DNA of 64,000 bases from Chitinimonas viridis. Its GTDB lineage: Bacteria; Pseudomonadota; Gammaproteobacteria; Burkholderiales; Chitinimonadaceae. The stretch lies in NCBI RefSeq assembly GCF_030409555.1, contig NZ_JAUFPU010000004.1, positions 499,680 through 563,679 of the forward strand, given 5' to 3'. The notes under the pieces were generated by a model. It saw nothing but the letters and a program-made list of their open reading frames with translations, was not told where the DNA came from and searched no databases. Below, piece by piece: positions 8,503 to 17,130 of this stretch (position 1 is the stretch's first letter; each line of letters starts with the position of its first letter). The translations under genes and the position numbers were made by a program.

Positions 8503-9759
8503 TCAAGTCTTTGCCAGTTGCACATAGCGGGACAATACATAGAGCAGTAGCCCCCCAAGGCTGGCCTGTGATGCGGCAAACAACAGGCCGGCTGGCAGGG
8601 CAAGCCTGGCTGGGGCGATGGGCAGCATCAGCAGGCATAGCCAGGCAAACAGAACCAGCATCACCTGTATCCACTGCAAGGCAGGTGGCAGCAGCGTCTG
8701 CATGGCGGGTACCCGCACATGGGCAGGCAGTTGCCGACGCAGATGCAGCCACACAAGAAAGGGAATGATCTTGCCCAGCATGGCATTGATGGGTAGCACA
8801 GCCCCGCCCACCAGTATCAATACCCCTAGCCACCATGCTATCGGCCAATCCGCTGGCAACACCCCCTCCAGCAAGCCCAAAACGGCGGCCAGCCACCAGG
8901 ATAAAGCGGCGACACACCATAGTGGCCAGGCAACATCGTGCTTGCGCTTGGCTTCAAGGGCCGCATAAAGCAGCAGGCAGGCCAGTAGGCATAAGGCCAG
9001 CCAGCACAGCGGGCGCCAGGGAGACGGCAGGCCTGCCAGCTCCAGCAAGCCCAGCGCCAGCGGTAGCCAGATCAGCCCAGGTAGCAAGCGGGACAGGCGC
9101 GCGTCCAGCTTGGGGGCTTGCCAGAACATGGGCAGCACGGTAGCAGCGACACCTGCCAGCAAAACCGCCAGCCAACCGCCCGCTCCCCAAGCCACATGCA
9201 GGTCCAGCACTGACCGCAGGGGCAGGCCCCAGCCATAGGCCAGCACCCCAGCCAGTGCCGCACCCAGCAGCACGGTTACCAGCAAGGCCCAGGCTATCCA
9301 GCGCAACACGCGTGTGCTGGCATTGGTAGGGATGACTTGCCAGCCAGCCACAACAAGTGCGATTACCACACTGCCCACACCGATGGTTGCAATAGTGCCA
9401 CCAAGGATAAAACCCGTTGGATTGCTACCCAGAAACCCCCAGACCAAGCCGCCCGCCGTGCCCACGCAGCAAGGTGCTACCCAGGGTGCCAGCCAGCGGG
9501 TGGCTGGCACCGGCACGCCGGCCAGCACAGGGAAAAGCTGGAACAAGGCCCCCAGCATCACCGGCAATAGCATACCCAGGGCCAGCACATGCACCAGGCT
9601 CAAGCTAAGTGGCGCAAAACGGTGCGGCAAACCCTCGGCCGGCCCCAGCGCCAACAGCAGCCCCGCCACCATGCCAAGCCAGGGTGCCGGCAGCAAGCAG
9701 CCAAAAATCACGCCGGGTGATGGCGCCAGATGGAAGGCAAGGTTCCTGGGGGCATTCAT
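8503..9759 (-). CDS. NnrS-like / heme-copper-oxidase-subunit-I-like polytopic membrane protein
   Basis: Inner-membrane protein of 418 aa with about 12 hydrophobic helices and scattered helix-embedded His residues (LSLVHVLALGML, LDLHVAWGAGG, FLVWLHLRR). This pattern resembles NnrS and stand-alone relatives of cbb3/NO-reductase subunit I, which often accompany denitrification and hemerythrin genes. NnrS is linked to NO tolerance; a direct role here is inference. The start at 9759 overlaps the hemerythrin stop as ATGA, so the two are translationally coupled. Heme binding is not proven by the sequence. Confidence 0.65.
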   Translation of the reverse strand: MNAPRNLAFHLAPSPGVIFGCLLPAPWLGMVAGLLLALGPAEGLPHRFAPLSLSLVHVLALGMLLPVMLGALFQLFPVLAGVPVPATRWLAPWVAPCCVGTAGGLVWGFLGSNPTGFILGGTIATIGVGSVVIALVVAGWQVIPTNASTRVLRWIAWALLVTVLLGAALAGVLAYGWGLPLRSVLDLHVAWGAGGWLAVLLAGVAATVLPMFWQAPKLDARLSRLLPGLIWLPLALGLLELAGLPSPWRPLCWLALCLLACLLLYAALEAKRKHDVAWPLWCVAALSWWLAAVLGLLEGVLPADWPIAWWLGVLILVGGAVLPINAMLGKIIPFLVWLHLRRQLPAHVRVPAMQTLLPPALQWIQVMLVLFAWLCLLMLPIAPARLALPAGLLFAASQASLGGLLLYVLSRYVQLAKT

Positions 9760-10196
9760 GTCGTACAACTGGCGTGGGTATGCGCCAGCAGCGCGCCCAG
9801 ATCCCCTATATGTGCGCGACACATGGGGTAGAGCACCCCTTCTTCCTTGGCATTGTGCTGCTGGATAAAGATGAACAAGGTGTCGAGTTCAGCCTGCAGG
9901 GCCGCATAGTCCTCTGCCAGCAGCAGGCTGCGGCAGTTCTCCAGTAGATCCCGCATGGCGTAGTGCTCGTCGCGCATGACCTCGGTGGGCCCATGCAGCA
10001 GGCCGGTGGCTGATTCAAAGGCCGGAAACAGTATGGTTTCCTCCAGCTCGAAATGCGCCAGCATGGCCTGCTCGGCCTCGTGAAAATAGCGCTGCCCGGT
10101 ACATAGGTCGCGCTGCTGCACGGCAGCCTCCAGCCTGGCAAGCAGGTCGTCGCATTCGTGATGTTGATAGATCAGGCGGGTAATGGCATCAGACAT
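9756..10196 (-). CDS. hemerythrin HHE-domain protein
   Basis: Cytosolic di-iron hemerythrin-like protein, 146 aa. The HHE ligand pattern is visible: YQHHECDDLL (His, His, Glu), MLAHFELEETILFPAFE (His, Glu, Glu), MRDEHYAMRDLL and FIQQHNAKEEGVLYP. Such proteins bind O2 or NO, or help protect and repair Fe-S centres under nitrosative stress. It is the first gene of the operon leading into the NnrS-like protein and the Fe-S proteins UbiU and UbiV, with an FNR-type site about 100 bp upstream. Its ribosome binding site is weak. Confidence 0.88.
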   Translation of the reverse strand: MSDAITRLIYQHHECDDLLARLEAAVQQRDLCTGQRYFHEAEQAMLAHFELEETILFPAFESATGLLHGPTEVMRDEHYAMRDLLENCRSLLLAEDYAALQAELDTLFIFIQQHNAKEEGVLYPMCRAHIGDLGALLAHTHASCTT

Positions 10197-10294
10197 GGCG
10201 GCAGCACCGATAGGAGAGTGTTGCCCATGCTAGGCGGCCACGGCACCTGCCGCCTTGACCTTGGGCAAGCAAGTGGGCATCGGGGCGGGCCAGC

Positions 10295-10308
10295 TTGATC
10301 TCCATCAA
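10295..10308 (-). promoter_or_regulatory. FNR/ANR-type binding site upstream of the hemerythrin-ubiUVT operon
   Basis: TTGATCTCCATCAA is a perfect TTGAT-N4-ATCAA palindrome, the consensus of FNR, ANR and Dnr proteins. It lies 99 bp before the hemerythrin start and 116 bp before the divergent yitT. With the usual class II spacing of 41.5, transcription toward hemerythrin would begin near 10260. A role for yitT is also possible. Confidence 0.8.
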
Positions 10309-10423
10309 GGGTCTGCGTACTCCCCACGAGCGTGCCGGACGAGAGGGCCATAATGCAGTTCTCAACAGGCGCCAAGAGCCAGTTCAACGTCTTTGCACCG
10401 CACAACCCAAGCACCACTAAAAC

Positions 10424-11029
10424 ATGACTGACCCAGTAGAACGCCACTCCCTGCTTGAGGACGCACAAGCCCTGCTGATAGGCACCCTGTTGGTGGCCTT
10501 GTCGGTATTGCTGCTGCGCCAATCCGGCCTGTTGACGGGCGGTACGGCGGGGCTGGCATTCCTGGGCTACTACTTGAGCGGCCAGCCCTTCGGCCTGGTG
10601 TTCTTTGCGCTCAATCTGCCTTTTTACCTGTTTGCCTGGCGAGCCCTGGGCTGGGTATTTACCCTCAAGACCTTTGCCGCAGTCAGCCTGCTTTCGTTCT
10701 ACAGCGAATGGCTGCCCAGCCTGATACATCTCGATCACTTGAACACCGCCTTTTCGGCGGTGCTGGCTGGTTTGTTGGCAGGTACGGGACTATTGATGCT
10801 GATACGGCACCGGGCCAGCCTTGGGGGACTGGGGGTGCTGGCACTTTACCTGCAGGAGCGACATGGCTGGCGTGCCGGCAAGCTACAGATGGCTGCCGAC
10901 TGCCTGATATTGCTGGGCGCCCTGCTGGCATTGCCGGCGGCCGGGGTATTGCTGTCGATTCTGGGCGCCATGGCCATGAATATGGTGATTGCGATTAATC
11001 ACCGTCCTGGGCGCTACATCGGCATGTAG
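10424..11029 (+). CDS. YitT family membrane protein (short form)
   Basis: Membrane protein of 201 aa with about five helices. The family signature is visible as LLTGGTAGLAFLGYYLSG and HRASLGGLGVLALYLQ. YitT proteins have no established transport substrate. Many members carry an additional C-terminal soluble DUF2179 domain; it is absent here, as in the short proteobacterial form. The gene is divergent from the hemerythrin operon and convergent with narL. Confidence 0.8.
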   Translation: MTDPVERHSLLEDAQALLIGTLLVALSVLLLRQSGLLTGGTAGLAFLGYYLSGQPFGLVFFALNLPFYLFAWRALGWVFTLKTFAAVSLLSFYSEWLPSLIHLDHLNTAFSAVLAGLLAGTGLLMLIRHRASLGGLGVLALYLQERHGWRAGKLQMAADCLILLGALLALPAAGVLLSILGAMAMNMVIAINHRPGRYIGM

Positions 11030-11096
11030 GTGCTAGCTAAAGGTCTGCCGGCCGGGCACGCAAGGGGACAGAAATCGAGATTATTGCCAACGCCCC

Positions 11097-11762
11097 TCAA
11101 GGCGCCGCCATGTCGCTGATTCCATGCTCCACCGCATATACCGCCACCTGCACCCGGCTGGTCAGGTTGAGCTTCTTCAGTATGTTCTGCACATGGATCT
11201 TGACCGTACTTTCGGCCACATCAAGGTGGCGGGCGATCTGCTTGTTGCTTTCGCCACGCGCCAGGCACTGGACTATCTCACGCTCCCGGGTTGTCAGCTT
11301 ATCCCGCTCGGCCGGCTGACTGCTTGCCACCGGCGCAGACTGTGCCCGAAATTGCGCCACCAGCTTGGCGGTCATGCTGTCGGCGATGACCGGCTCGCCA
11401 CGATGGGCCTTGCGTATGGCTGTCGTCAGTGCTTCTGCCTCGATATTCTTGATCAGATACCCTCGCGCACCATCGCGCAAAGCCTGACCCAACTCATCGG
11501 CCTCTTCCGACACGGTCAGAATGATGATGGCTGCCGTCGGCACATCCTGCAACAGCAACTGCAGTGTCTCCAGCCCGGACAGCCCCGGCATGTTCAGGTC
11601 AAGCAAGATCACATCGGGGTGGAATTCCTTGGCACGCTTGATGCCTTCTATGCCGTCCGCGGCTTCGGCAACCACGTCCAGATCGGCTTCGCGCTGCAAG
11701 AGCTGGCGTACGCCGGAACGAAACAAGCTGTGGTCATCTACCAGTAAAATACGAATGGTCAT
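11097..11762 (-). CDS. narL: NarL-type nitrate/nitrite response regulator
   Basis: Two-component response regulator, 221 aa. The receiver domain (residues 1-120) has the acidic pair DD near residue 10, the phospho-acceptor Asp in VILLDLNMPG and the Lys in GYLIKNIEAE. The C-terminal LuxR-type helix-turn-helix (about 155-215) has LTTREREIVQCLARGESNKQIA and TVKIHVQNILKKL. It lies 21 bp downstream of narX in the same direction. It probably controls the nar and moa promoters nearby, which carry shared palindromes described separately. Confidence 0.92.
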   Translation of the reverse strand: MTIRILLVDDHSLFRSGVRQLLQREADLDVVAEAADGIEGIKRAKEFHPDVILLDLNMPGLSGLETLQLLLQDVPTAAIIILTVSEEADELGQALRDGARGYLIKNIEAEALTTAIRKAHRGEPVIADSMTAKLVAQFRAQSAPVASSQPAERDKLTTREREIVQCLARGESNKQIARHLDVAESTVKIHVQNILKKLNLTSRVQVAVYAVEHGISDMAAP

Positions 11763-11783
11763 GGTCTATCCAAGTGTATGAAA

Positions 11784-13721
11784 TCAGGCTGCCTGGCGGG
11801 CAGTCTGCGGCAGAACCAGTTTGATGCTGACCCCTGCCCCAGGGCGAGCATCCAATACCAAGGAGGCATTCAGCCGCTTGGCGCGCTCTTGCATGATATG
11901 CAGACCCACATGGCGCTCGCCACGTTCCGCCACCTCGGCGGGCTCGTAGCCGCGCCCATTGTCGCGTATCACCATCTCGAAATCCCGCCGATTGTTGATT
12001 TCGACCGTCGCTTGGCTGGCCTGCGCGTGCTTGCGTATATTCGACAGCGCCTCCTGCAGGATGAACAGTACCTGCAACTGCTGTTCTGGCGGCAAGGGGG
12101 CGCCCTCCAACTCGTCCACCTGCAACAGCACCGCCATGCCGGTCTGCCTGCGGAAGCGGGCAATGGTGTCTTCCACGGCCGCCAGCAAGGCCCCCTGGCC
12201 CAGCTTGCTGCGAAAGTTCAGCAGCAGCTCGCGCACATCCTGATAGCTCTCATCAACGCCCGTCCTTAACAAAGGCACAATTTCACGTACTTCCTTGAGG
12301 TCTTCCCGGCCTAGCGCCGAGTCCAGCATCTGCAACTGCAGATTCAGGAAGTTCAGGCCCTGCGCAATACTGTCGTGCAGGCCCTGGGCGACCAGATTGC
12401 GCTCCTCCGCCACCGCCAGCTGGCGGGCCTTGGCGCTGAGACGGCGATTATCCAGCGCCACCCCCAGATGCTGCCCCAAGGTCTCCAGCAACTGCGCCTC
12501 GGCAGCCGGCACCTCATGGGTGCTGCGAAAATGCAGCGAGAAGGAGCCCAGCACCTCGTCACGGGTCACCACCCTGAACACGGCCAGACCCTGAAAACCC
12601 TCCTTGGCGCAATGAAAGGCCTCCGGCTGGGGCAGCTTGCGGAAGTCGCGTATCACGACCACTCCCTGCTTGGTGGCTTCGCCACAAAAGCAGGCATCCA
12701 CCTTCATGCAGTGCTCGGTTTCTTCTAGCGACTCAGACAGGCCTTCGGAGACCACCAGATGCAGCTTCTCACCCAGGGGGTCGATCACGCGGATGCTGCC
12801 GCCATCGGCATTGAACTGCTGCATTACCCGCTGCAGAAAGCCATGGCACAGCGTGTCGATGTCTGTAGGCTGGTTCAGGAAGGCGGCCATATCATAGAGC
12901 GCGCCAAGTTCGCGATTCTGGTTGGCCAACTGCGCCGTCTTTTGCTGCACCCGGTCTTCCAGTTCGCGGTACAGGCCTTCTAGCTCATCTGCCATGCGGT
13001 TGAAGCCATAGGCCAGCACGCCAAACTCGTCTCGGCTTTCCACCGGCAGCCTTACCCCAAACTCCCGCGCCGTCATGCGGCGCAGGCCCTCTTGCAGATG
13101 CAGCACCGGCGAGATGATCCAAAGGTAGAGCAGATAAATCAGTGTCAGCGTGCCCACGCAGGCAATACCCAGCAAGACGGCCTGCGACATGCGCAGCAGT
13201 GTGGTCTTGCCGGCATTGTCGGTTTCTATCATCTGCACTAGGTGGTCGGCCTCTTGCACGAATACGGGCAAGGCGCGCAAATAGGCCGTGTGGTCGCGAC
13301 CTTGCAGTGTGGACTCGGCAGCAGGCTGCAACTGAGTCATCCAGGTACGCTCCACCAGTTGCATTTGCGCGCGGATTGCCGCGTCATTCGGCAGAAATAG
13401 CGGACGGGACGGCACCCCCCGCTGCAGGCGGGAGAGCGTATCGCGCTGGGCCTGCAATTCGGCATGCCATTGTGCCGGCCTGGCTGCGCTGGCCTGCAAC
13501 AGCTCGATACCTACCCGGTTGGCACGCATGCGCAAACTGCCGGCATCATTGATCGCAGCCCCCGCCCCCTCAAGCTGCCAGGAAAGCCACAAGGTCCAGC
13601 CTATCATGCTCAGTACCACCAGCAGCGCCAACAGGGCACTGGCCACGATACGCGTCGACAACCTGTCCCGCAGAGCGGGCTGATCTACCGAGTCGGCTAT
13701 CTGTGCATCCGGTCTGTTCAT
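11784..13721 (-). CDS. narX: NarX-type nitrate/nitrite sensor histidine kinase
   Basis: Membrane sensor kinase of 645 aa from the ATG at 13721; a TTG six codons earlier is the only longer option. Order: TM1 near residues 25-50; a periplasmic P-box (INDAGSLRMRANRV, about 57-70) that binds nitrate; TM2 near 182-203; HAMP; a GAF-like module (about 280-420); a HisKA_3 site with His449 in LHDSIAQGLNFL; and an HATPase domain with NGRGY. The GAF module carries four Cys (338, 344, 346, 371), reminiscent of the cysteine cluster in the central module of enteric NarX. It is co-directional with narL. Confidence 0.93.
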   Translation of the reverse strand: MNRPDAQIADSVDQPALRDRLSTRIVASALLALLVVLSMIGWTLWLSWQLEGAGAAINDAGSLRMRANRVGIELLQASAARPAQWHAELQAQRDTLSRLQRGVPSRPLFLPNDAAIRAQMQLVERTWMTQLQPAAESTLQGRDHTAYLRALPVFVQEADHLVQMIETDNAGKTTLLRMSQAVLLGIACVGTLTLIYLLYLWIISPVLHLQEGLRRMTAREFGVRLPVESRDEFGVLAYGFNRMADELEGLYRELEDRVQQKTAQLANQNRELGALYDMAAFLNQPTDIDTLCHGFLQRVMQQFNADGGSIRVIDPLGEKLHLVVSEGLSESLEETEHCMKVDACFCGEATKQGVVVIRDFRKLPQPEAFHCAKEGFQGLAVFRVVTRDEVLGSFSLHFRSTHEVPAAEAQLLETLGQHLGVALDNRRLSAKARQLAVAEERNLVAQGLHDSIAQGLNFLNLQLQMLDSALGREDLKEVREIVPLLRTGVDESYQDVRELLLNFRSKLGQGALLAAVEDTIARFRRQTGMAVLLQVDELEGAPLPPEQQLQVLFILQEALSNIRKHAQASQATVEINNRRDFEMVIRDNGRGYEPAEVAERGERHVGLHIMQERAKRLNASLVLDARPGAGVSIKLVLPQTARQAA

Positions 13722-13773
13722 CAACTTGATCCCGTTCAAGGCACGCTGAGCTGCCCTGCGCTATTCTGTTTCC

Positions 13774-13798
13774 CAGTCTGCCCCGGGCAGACTGACTA
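13774..13798. promoter_or_regulatory. perfect inverted repeat in the narX-sirB2 divergent promoter region
   Basis: CAGTCTGCCC, one base, GGGCAGACTG is a perfect 10-bp inverted repeat (13774-13794) between narX (minus) and the SirB2 gene (plus). Lying between two divergent starts, it is unlikely to be a terminator. Its right arm plus four bases, GGGCAGACTGACTA, recurs exactly upstream of narK1 at 29324-29337. Operator function is inferred. Confidence 0.5.
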
Positions 13799-13825
13799 TC
13801 CCAAGACACTGTATATCAGGGCACC

Positions 13826-14209
13826 ATGAGCTACCTTACCCTGCGCCATCTCCATATTACGGCGGCCCTCCTTAGTGTGGGTCTGTTCATGCTGCGCGGC
13901 GGCCTGGCCCTGGCCGGGCACAATTGGCGCCAAGTGCCTACGTTGCGCTGGCTGCCCCATGTCAATGATACCGTGTTGCTGTCGGCCGCCATCAGCCTTG
14001 CCTGGCTGAGCGGCCAGTACCCGTTCCAGCAACACTGGCTGACGGCCAAAGTGATCGCCCTGCTGGCTTACATCGCCACCGGCAAGCTGGCGCTGCAGCC
14101 TGAGTTGAATACAAACCGCAGGGCGTGCTGGCTGCTGGCAGCGCTGGCCTGTGTGGCGTATATCCTGGCCGTTGCCCGCACACGCAGCCCGTGGCTGGGA
14201 CTGGCCTGA
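13826..14209 (+). CDS. SirB2 family membrane protein
   Basis: Small inner-membrane protein, 127 aa, with about four helices. RHLHITAALLSVGLFMLRG at the N-terminus and LPHVNDTVLLSAAISLAW are characteristic of the SirB2 (invasion gene expression up-regulator) family, whose biochemical function is unknown. It is divergent from narX, sharing a promoter region with an inverted repeat, and convergent with moaD. Confidence 0.85.
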   Translation: MSYLTLRHLHITAALLSVGLFMLRGGLALAGHNWRQVPTLRWLPHVNDTVLLSAAISLAWLSGQYPFQQHWLTAKVIALLAYIATGKLALQPELNTNRRACWLLAALACVAYILAVARTRSPWLGLA

Positions 14210-14237
14210 GAACCCGTCATCTGAATATTTTGGCCGC

Positions 14238-14495
14238 TTATCCACCCGTCACCGGCGGAAAAATCGCCACTTCGGCTCCAGACGGTATGGGTGTGCCCTG
14301 GTTGGCAAGCTCCTGATTGACTGCCACCCGGAACACTTTATCGACCGCCAGCTCGACCGCCCAGGCGCCGCCACGGCTGCGCAGGTGTGCCAGCAGGCCA
14401 GCCACATCCCATGGCGTAGCCGACGCGTCCAGATACTCGCTCTCGCAGCCCAATACCTCGCGCAAACGGGCAAAGTACAGTAGTTGTATGGTCAT
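14238..14495 (-). CDS. moaD: MoaD: molybdopterin synthase sulfur-carrier subunit
   Basis: Ubiquitin-fold sulfur carrier of molybdopterin synthase, 85 aa, ending in the obligatory Gly-Gly (FPPVTGG), which is thiocarboxylated and donates sulfur to cyclic pyranopterin monophosphate. MTIQLLYFARLREVLG and VNQE are family hallmarks. It is the last gene of the moa/mob/moe operon but is separated from moeA by a 266-bp MITE. Its catalytic partner moaE is not in this window. Confidence 0.93.
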   Translation of the reverse strand: MTIQLLYFARLREVLGCESEYLDASATPWDVAGLLAHLRSRGGAWAVELAVDKVFRVAVNQELANQGTPIPSGAEVAIFPPVTGG

Positions 14496-14515
14496 GATGG
14501 GGTCATCAGGCGTAA

Positions 14516-14781
14516 GAGCCTGTTCAAAGTCTTTTCACCGCGTCGTTCGCAACCTTGCCGGATGAAGGGCAAGGCGCAAGCCGCGCAGCGGTACGGGTAC
14601 CGTAAGCGGCTTGCAACGCTGCCATTCGCCGGCAAGGCTGCGAACCCGAAGGGCTGATCTGGAAAACGGCCATTCACTGCGTTGTGGCGCTTGGCAATAA
14701 CTTGTTATTGCCTGCGCACCACGCCTTGTGCCTGGCCGTTTTCCAGACCAGCGACGCGGCGAAAAGACTTTGAACAGGCTC
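14516..14781. mobile_element. 266-bp MITE with near-perfect terminal inverted repeats, inserted between moeA and moaD
   Basis: Both ends read inward as GAGCCTGTTCAAAGTCTTTT and continue to about 30 bp with a single mismatch (14516-14545 against 14752-14781). The element is flanked by TAA on both sides (14513-14515 and 14782-14784), as expected of a TNA target duplication of IS5-group elements. It has no reading frame of its own. Internally it folds into several hairpins: TTCGCAACCTTGCCGG with its complement near 14630-14645, CTGGAAAACGGCCA with its complement near 14732-14746, and GGCAATAACTTGTTATTGCC at 14692-14711. Related single ends occur at 47526 and 52178. Confidence 0.85.
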
Positions 14782-15980
14782 TAAGCCAATTCAAACAGGT
14801 GGTGACAACGCACGCGCATGCCCGCAGCCAGCCGGGTACGCTCAGGGATTTCCAGCAATACATCCGCCTCTGCCAGCGAAGCCAGCGCCGCCGACCCTTG
14901 TTGCTCATAGGCCTGCACACAACGCTGTCCTTCCTGCTCCAGCAGCCTGGCACGCAGGAATTGCCGGCGTAACGCCATGTTTTCCACTGACTCCGCCAGG
15001 GGCAGGTAGCAGGGCAAACGGCTACGCATGTTCTCGCCGCAGGCCCGCTGTATAAAAGGGCGGGCCAGCAGCAGAAAGGTGATGGCCGCCGCCACCGGGT
15101 TGCCTGGCAGCCCCAGAAACGGCTTACCCTGGACATGCCCGAAGGCAAATGGCTTGCCGGGCTTGATGGCGACCTGCCAATGACTGATGGCGCCCAATGC
15201 CTCCACTGCCGTACGCACATGGTCTGCCTCACCGACAGACGCACCGCCCGAACTGACTAGGATGTCGCACTGGCCGGCTGCAGCCTGCAGCCGCTCCCTG
15301 GTTACTTCCAGGTCATCAGGCACCCAGCCGAGATCAAGCACCTCGGCACCGGCTCTGGCGGCAAGCGCTAGCAGCTGCGGGCGGTTAGCATCGTATATCT
15401 GGCCTGGCGCCAAGGGCTGGCCCAGCGCCTGCAACTCGCTACCCGTAGACAGTACGCCGATCACCGGTCGGCGATACACCTCCAGCGCCGCATGTCCCTG
15501 CGTGGCCAGCAGCCCCACCTGCAATGGACGTAGGCGTTCGCCGCGATACAGCAGCACGCTACCGGCGCTCAGCTCACTGCCCCGCAGGCGCATGTGTGCG
15601 CCATAGCACAGCGGCGAGGCCAGGTGCACTTGGTCTCCTTCCACCTTCACCTGCTCCTGGGGCACCACCCCCTGGCAGCCCAAGGGCAATGGCGCCCCCG
15701 TAAGCACCCGCACCGACTCGCCGGCGGCGATCTGCAGCCGTTCGCCAGCTCCCGCCGCTGCATACCCCACCAGGCGGAACGGCCCCAGAGGTTGCTCGGG
15801 GCGCATGGCAATGGCGTAGCCATCCATGGCGCTATTGTCAAAGTCCGGCAATTCATGCGTGGCCTTGATGGTCTGAGTGCTGACGCGACCAGCCGCCAGA
15901 TGCAGGGGCACCTGCTCCGTACCTGGGGTCGCTACCGGATGGCTGGCCAGGAAGTGTTGTATGTCCTCTAGGCTATGCAT
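14781..15980 (-). CDS. moeA: MoeA: molybdopterin molybdotransferase
   Basis: Inserts molybdate into adenylylated molybdopterin; 399 aa, normal length. Conserved elements include [13 protein letters not shown] (near residue 44), [38 protein letters not shown] and [11 protein letters not shown]. It overlaps mobB by 8 bp. The stop codon TAG is built from the target duplication plus the first base of the adjacent MITE. Removing the MITE on paper extends the protein by two residues (Tyr-Ala) to a TGA, so the present C-terminus is slightly altered but probably harmless. Confidence 0.95.
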   Translation of the reverse strand: MHSLEDIQHFLASHPVATPGTEQVPLHLAAGRVSTQTIKATHELPDFDNSAMDGYAIAMRPEQPLGPFRLVGYAAAGAGERLQIAAGESVRVLTGAPLPLGCQGVVPQEQVKVEGDQVHLASPLCYGAHMRLRGSELSAGSVLLYRGERLRPLQVGLLATQGHAALEVYRRPVIGVLSTGSELQALGQPLAPGQIYDANRPQLLALAARAGAEVLDLGWVPDDLEVTRERLQAAAGQCDILVSSGGASVGEADHVRTAVEALGAISHWQVAIKPGKPFAFGHVQGKPFLGLPGNPVAAAITFLLLARPFIQRACGENMRSRLPCYLPLAESVENMALRRQFLRARLLEQEGQRCVQAYEQQGSAALASLAEADVLLEIPERTRLAAGMRVRCHHLFELA

Positions 15981-16473
15981 GTGATTGCAGGCTTTCCAGA
16001 ATGAACGCCGCGATGAAGGCGGGCTGATTGAGATCGAGCACGGGCAAGGTAGTGTCTATGGCCTGATCACTGGCAACTGCCAATAGCTCAGGCAGCTCCG
16101 GGTAAAGGGGCGCCAGTCCCAGTGCCGGCCGGTACACTTCCAACCGCGGTATGGCAAACCGCTTGTATCCCTCGACCAGGGTCAGGTCAGCAGGGGCCAG
16201 CCGCGCCAGTTGCGCATCCAGGCCCGGCTCCGGCGCATCATGCAGCTCATGGAAAATGGCGAAGCGATAGGGCGTAGCCAGTAGCACCTCGGCAGCGCCG
16301 GCTGAACGGAATCGTGCGCTGTCCTTGCTGGGCGGCTCCAGTTGCACATCGTGGTGGCTGTGCTTGATGACATTGACGCGCAAGCCCTGTGCCGCGAAGC
16401 ACGGCAGCAGGGCTTCGATCAGGCTGGTCTTGCCGCTGCCAGAGCGGCCTATCAGGCCAAATACCCGACTCAT
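15973..16473 (-). CDS. mobB: MobB: molybdopterin-guanine dinucleotide biosynthesis adaptor GTPase
   Basis: P-loop GTP-binding protein, 166 aa, that assists MobA in forming Mo-bisMGD, the cofactor form used by NarG. The Walker A motif [12 protein letters not shown] is at the N-terminus; [20 protein letters not shown] and LTLVEGYK are further MobB hallmarks. The start at 16473 overlaps the stop of the carbonic anhydrase gene by 4 bp (ATGA). A longer open frame to 16614 lies inside the carbonic anhydrase gene and is not used. Confidence 0.93.
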   Translation of the reverse strand: MSRVFGLIGRSGSGKTSLIEALLPCFAAQGLRVNVIKHSHHDVQLEPPSKDSARFRSAGAAEVLLATPYRFAIFHELHDAPEPGLDAQLARLAPADLTLVEGYKRFAIPRLEVYRPALGLAPLYPELPELLAVASDQAIDTTLPVLDLNQPAFIAAFILESLQSHA

Positions 16474-17129
16474 GCATCCTCCGGAACCAGTGGGCACACC
16501 AGCGGCAGAAAGGCATCGGCACGCGGTGAGTAGGCCAGCAACGCGCCTGCATCCAGATCGAAGTACCAGCCATGCAAGGTGATGTCGCCCTGGGCCAGCC
16601 GTTGCTGCACCCAAGGGAAGGATTCAAGATTCCGTAGCGAAACCAGGATGGCCGCCAATTCGCACGCCCGCTGCCGTTCGGCCGCTGTGGCCATGGGTAG
16701 CTGCTGCGCCACCCTGGCCCTGGCCGGCTCGGCAATACGCACCCAGCGGCCGATGAAGTCGGTCTCGCCATCAACCGGGAAACGCTGCTCCACCAGGGCG
16801 CGGATGCCGCCGCATTGGGCGTGGCCCAGGATGATGATGCGTGCCACCCGCAGTTGATCTACAGCGAACTGAATGGCGGCTGCCACCCCCTGGTGGCTCA
16901 GGCCATGGTTGCAGGGCGGCACCAGATTGGCGACATTGCGTACGGTAAAGATATCGCCGGGATCGCACCCTAGCAGCAAGGCAGGATCGACCCGGGAGTC
17001 GCAGCAGCCTATCAGCAGTGTATTGGGGTGCTGACCCTCGCGCAGATCGCGGTACAGGGCTGGCGTCTGTTCGAAGTAGTGCAGCTGAAAGCGCTGAAAA
17101 CCATCAATGAAGCGTTCAAGGTCATGCAT
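16470..17129 (-). CDS. beta-class carbonic anhydrase embedded in the molybdenum-cofactor operon
   Basis: Zinc enzyme interconverting CO2 and bicarbonate, 219 aa. The Zn ligands and catalytic dyad are visible: GCCDSRVDP (Cys, Asp-Arg dyad) and [13 protein letters not shown] (His and Cys). [10 protein letters not shown] is also typical. The start at 17129 follows the moaA stop by one base, and its own stop overlaps mobB by 4 bp, so it is tightly coupled to Mo-cofactor genes on both sides. Bicarbonate supply or pH control during nitrate respiration would be a speculative link; no known Mo-cofactor step needs it. Confidence 0.92.
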   Translation of the reverse strand: MHDLERFIDGFQRFQLHYFEQTPALYRDLREGQHPNTLLIGCCDSRVDPALLLGCDPGDIFTVRNVANLVPPCNHGLSHQGVAAAIQFAVDQLRVARIIILGHAQCGGIRALVEQRFPVDGETDFIGRWVRIAEPARARVAQQLPMATAAERQRACELAAILVSLRNLESFPWVQQRLAQGDITLHGWYFDLDAGALLAYSPRADAFLPLVCPLVPEDA

Positions 17130-17130
17130 C

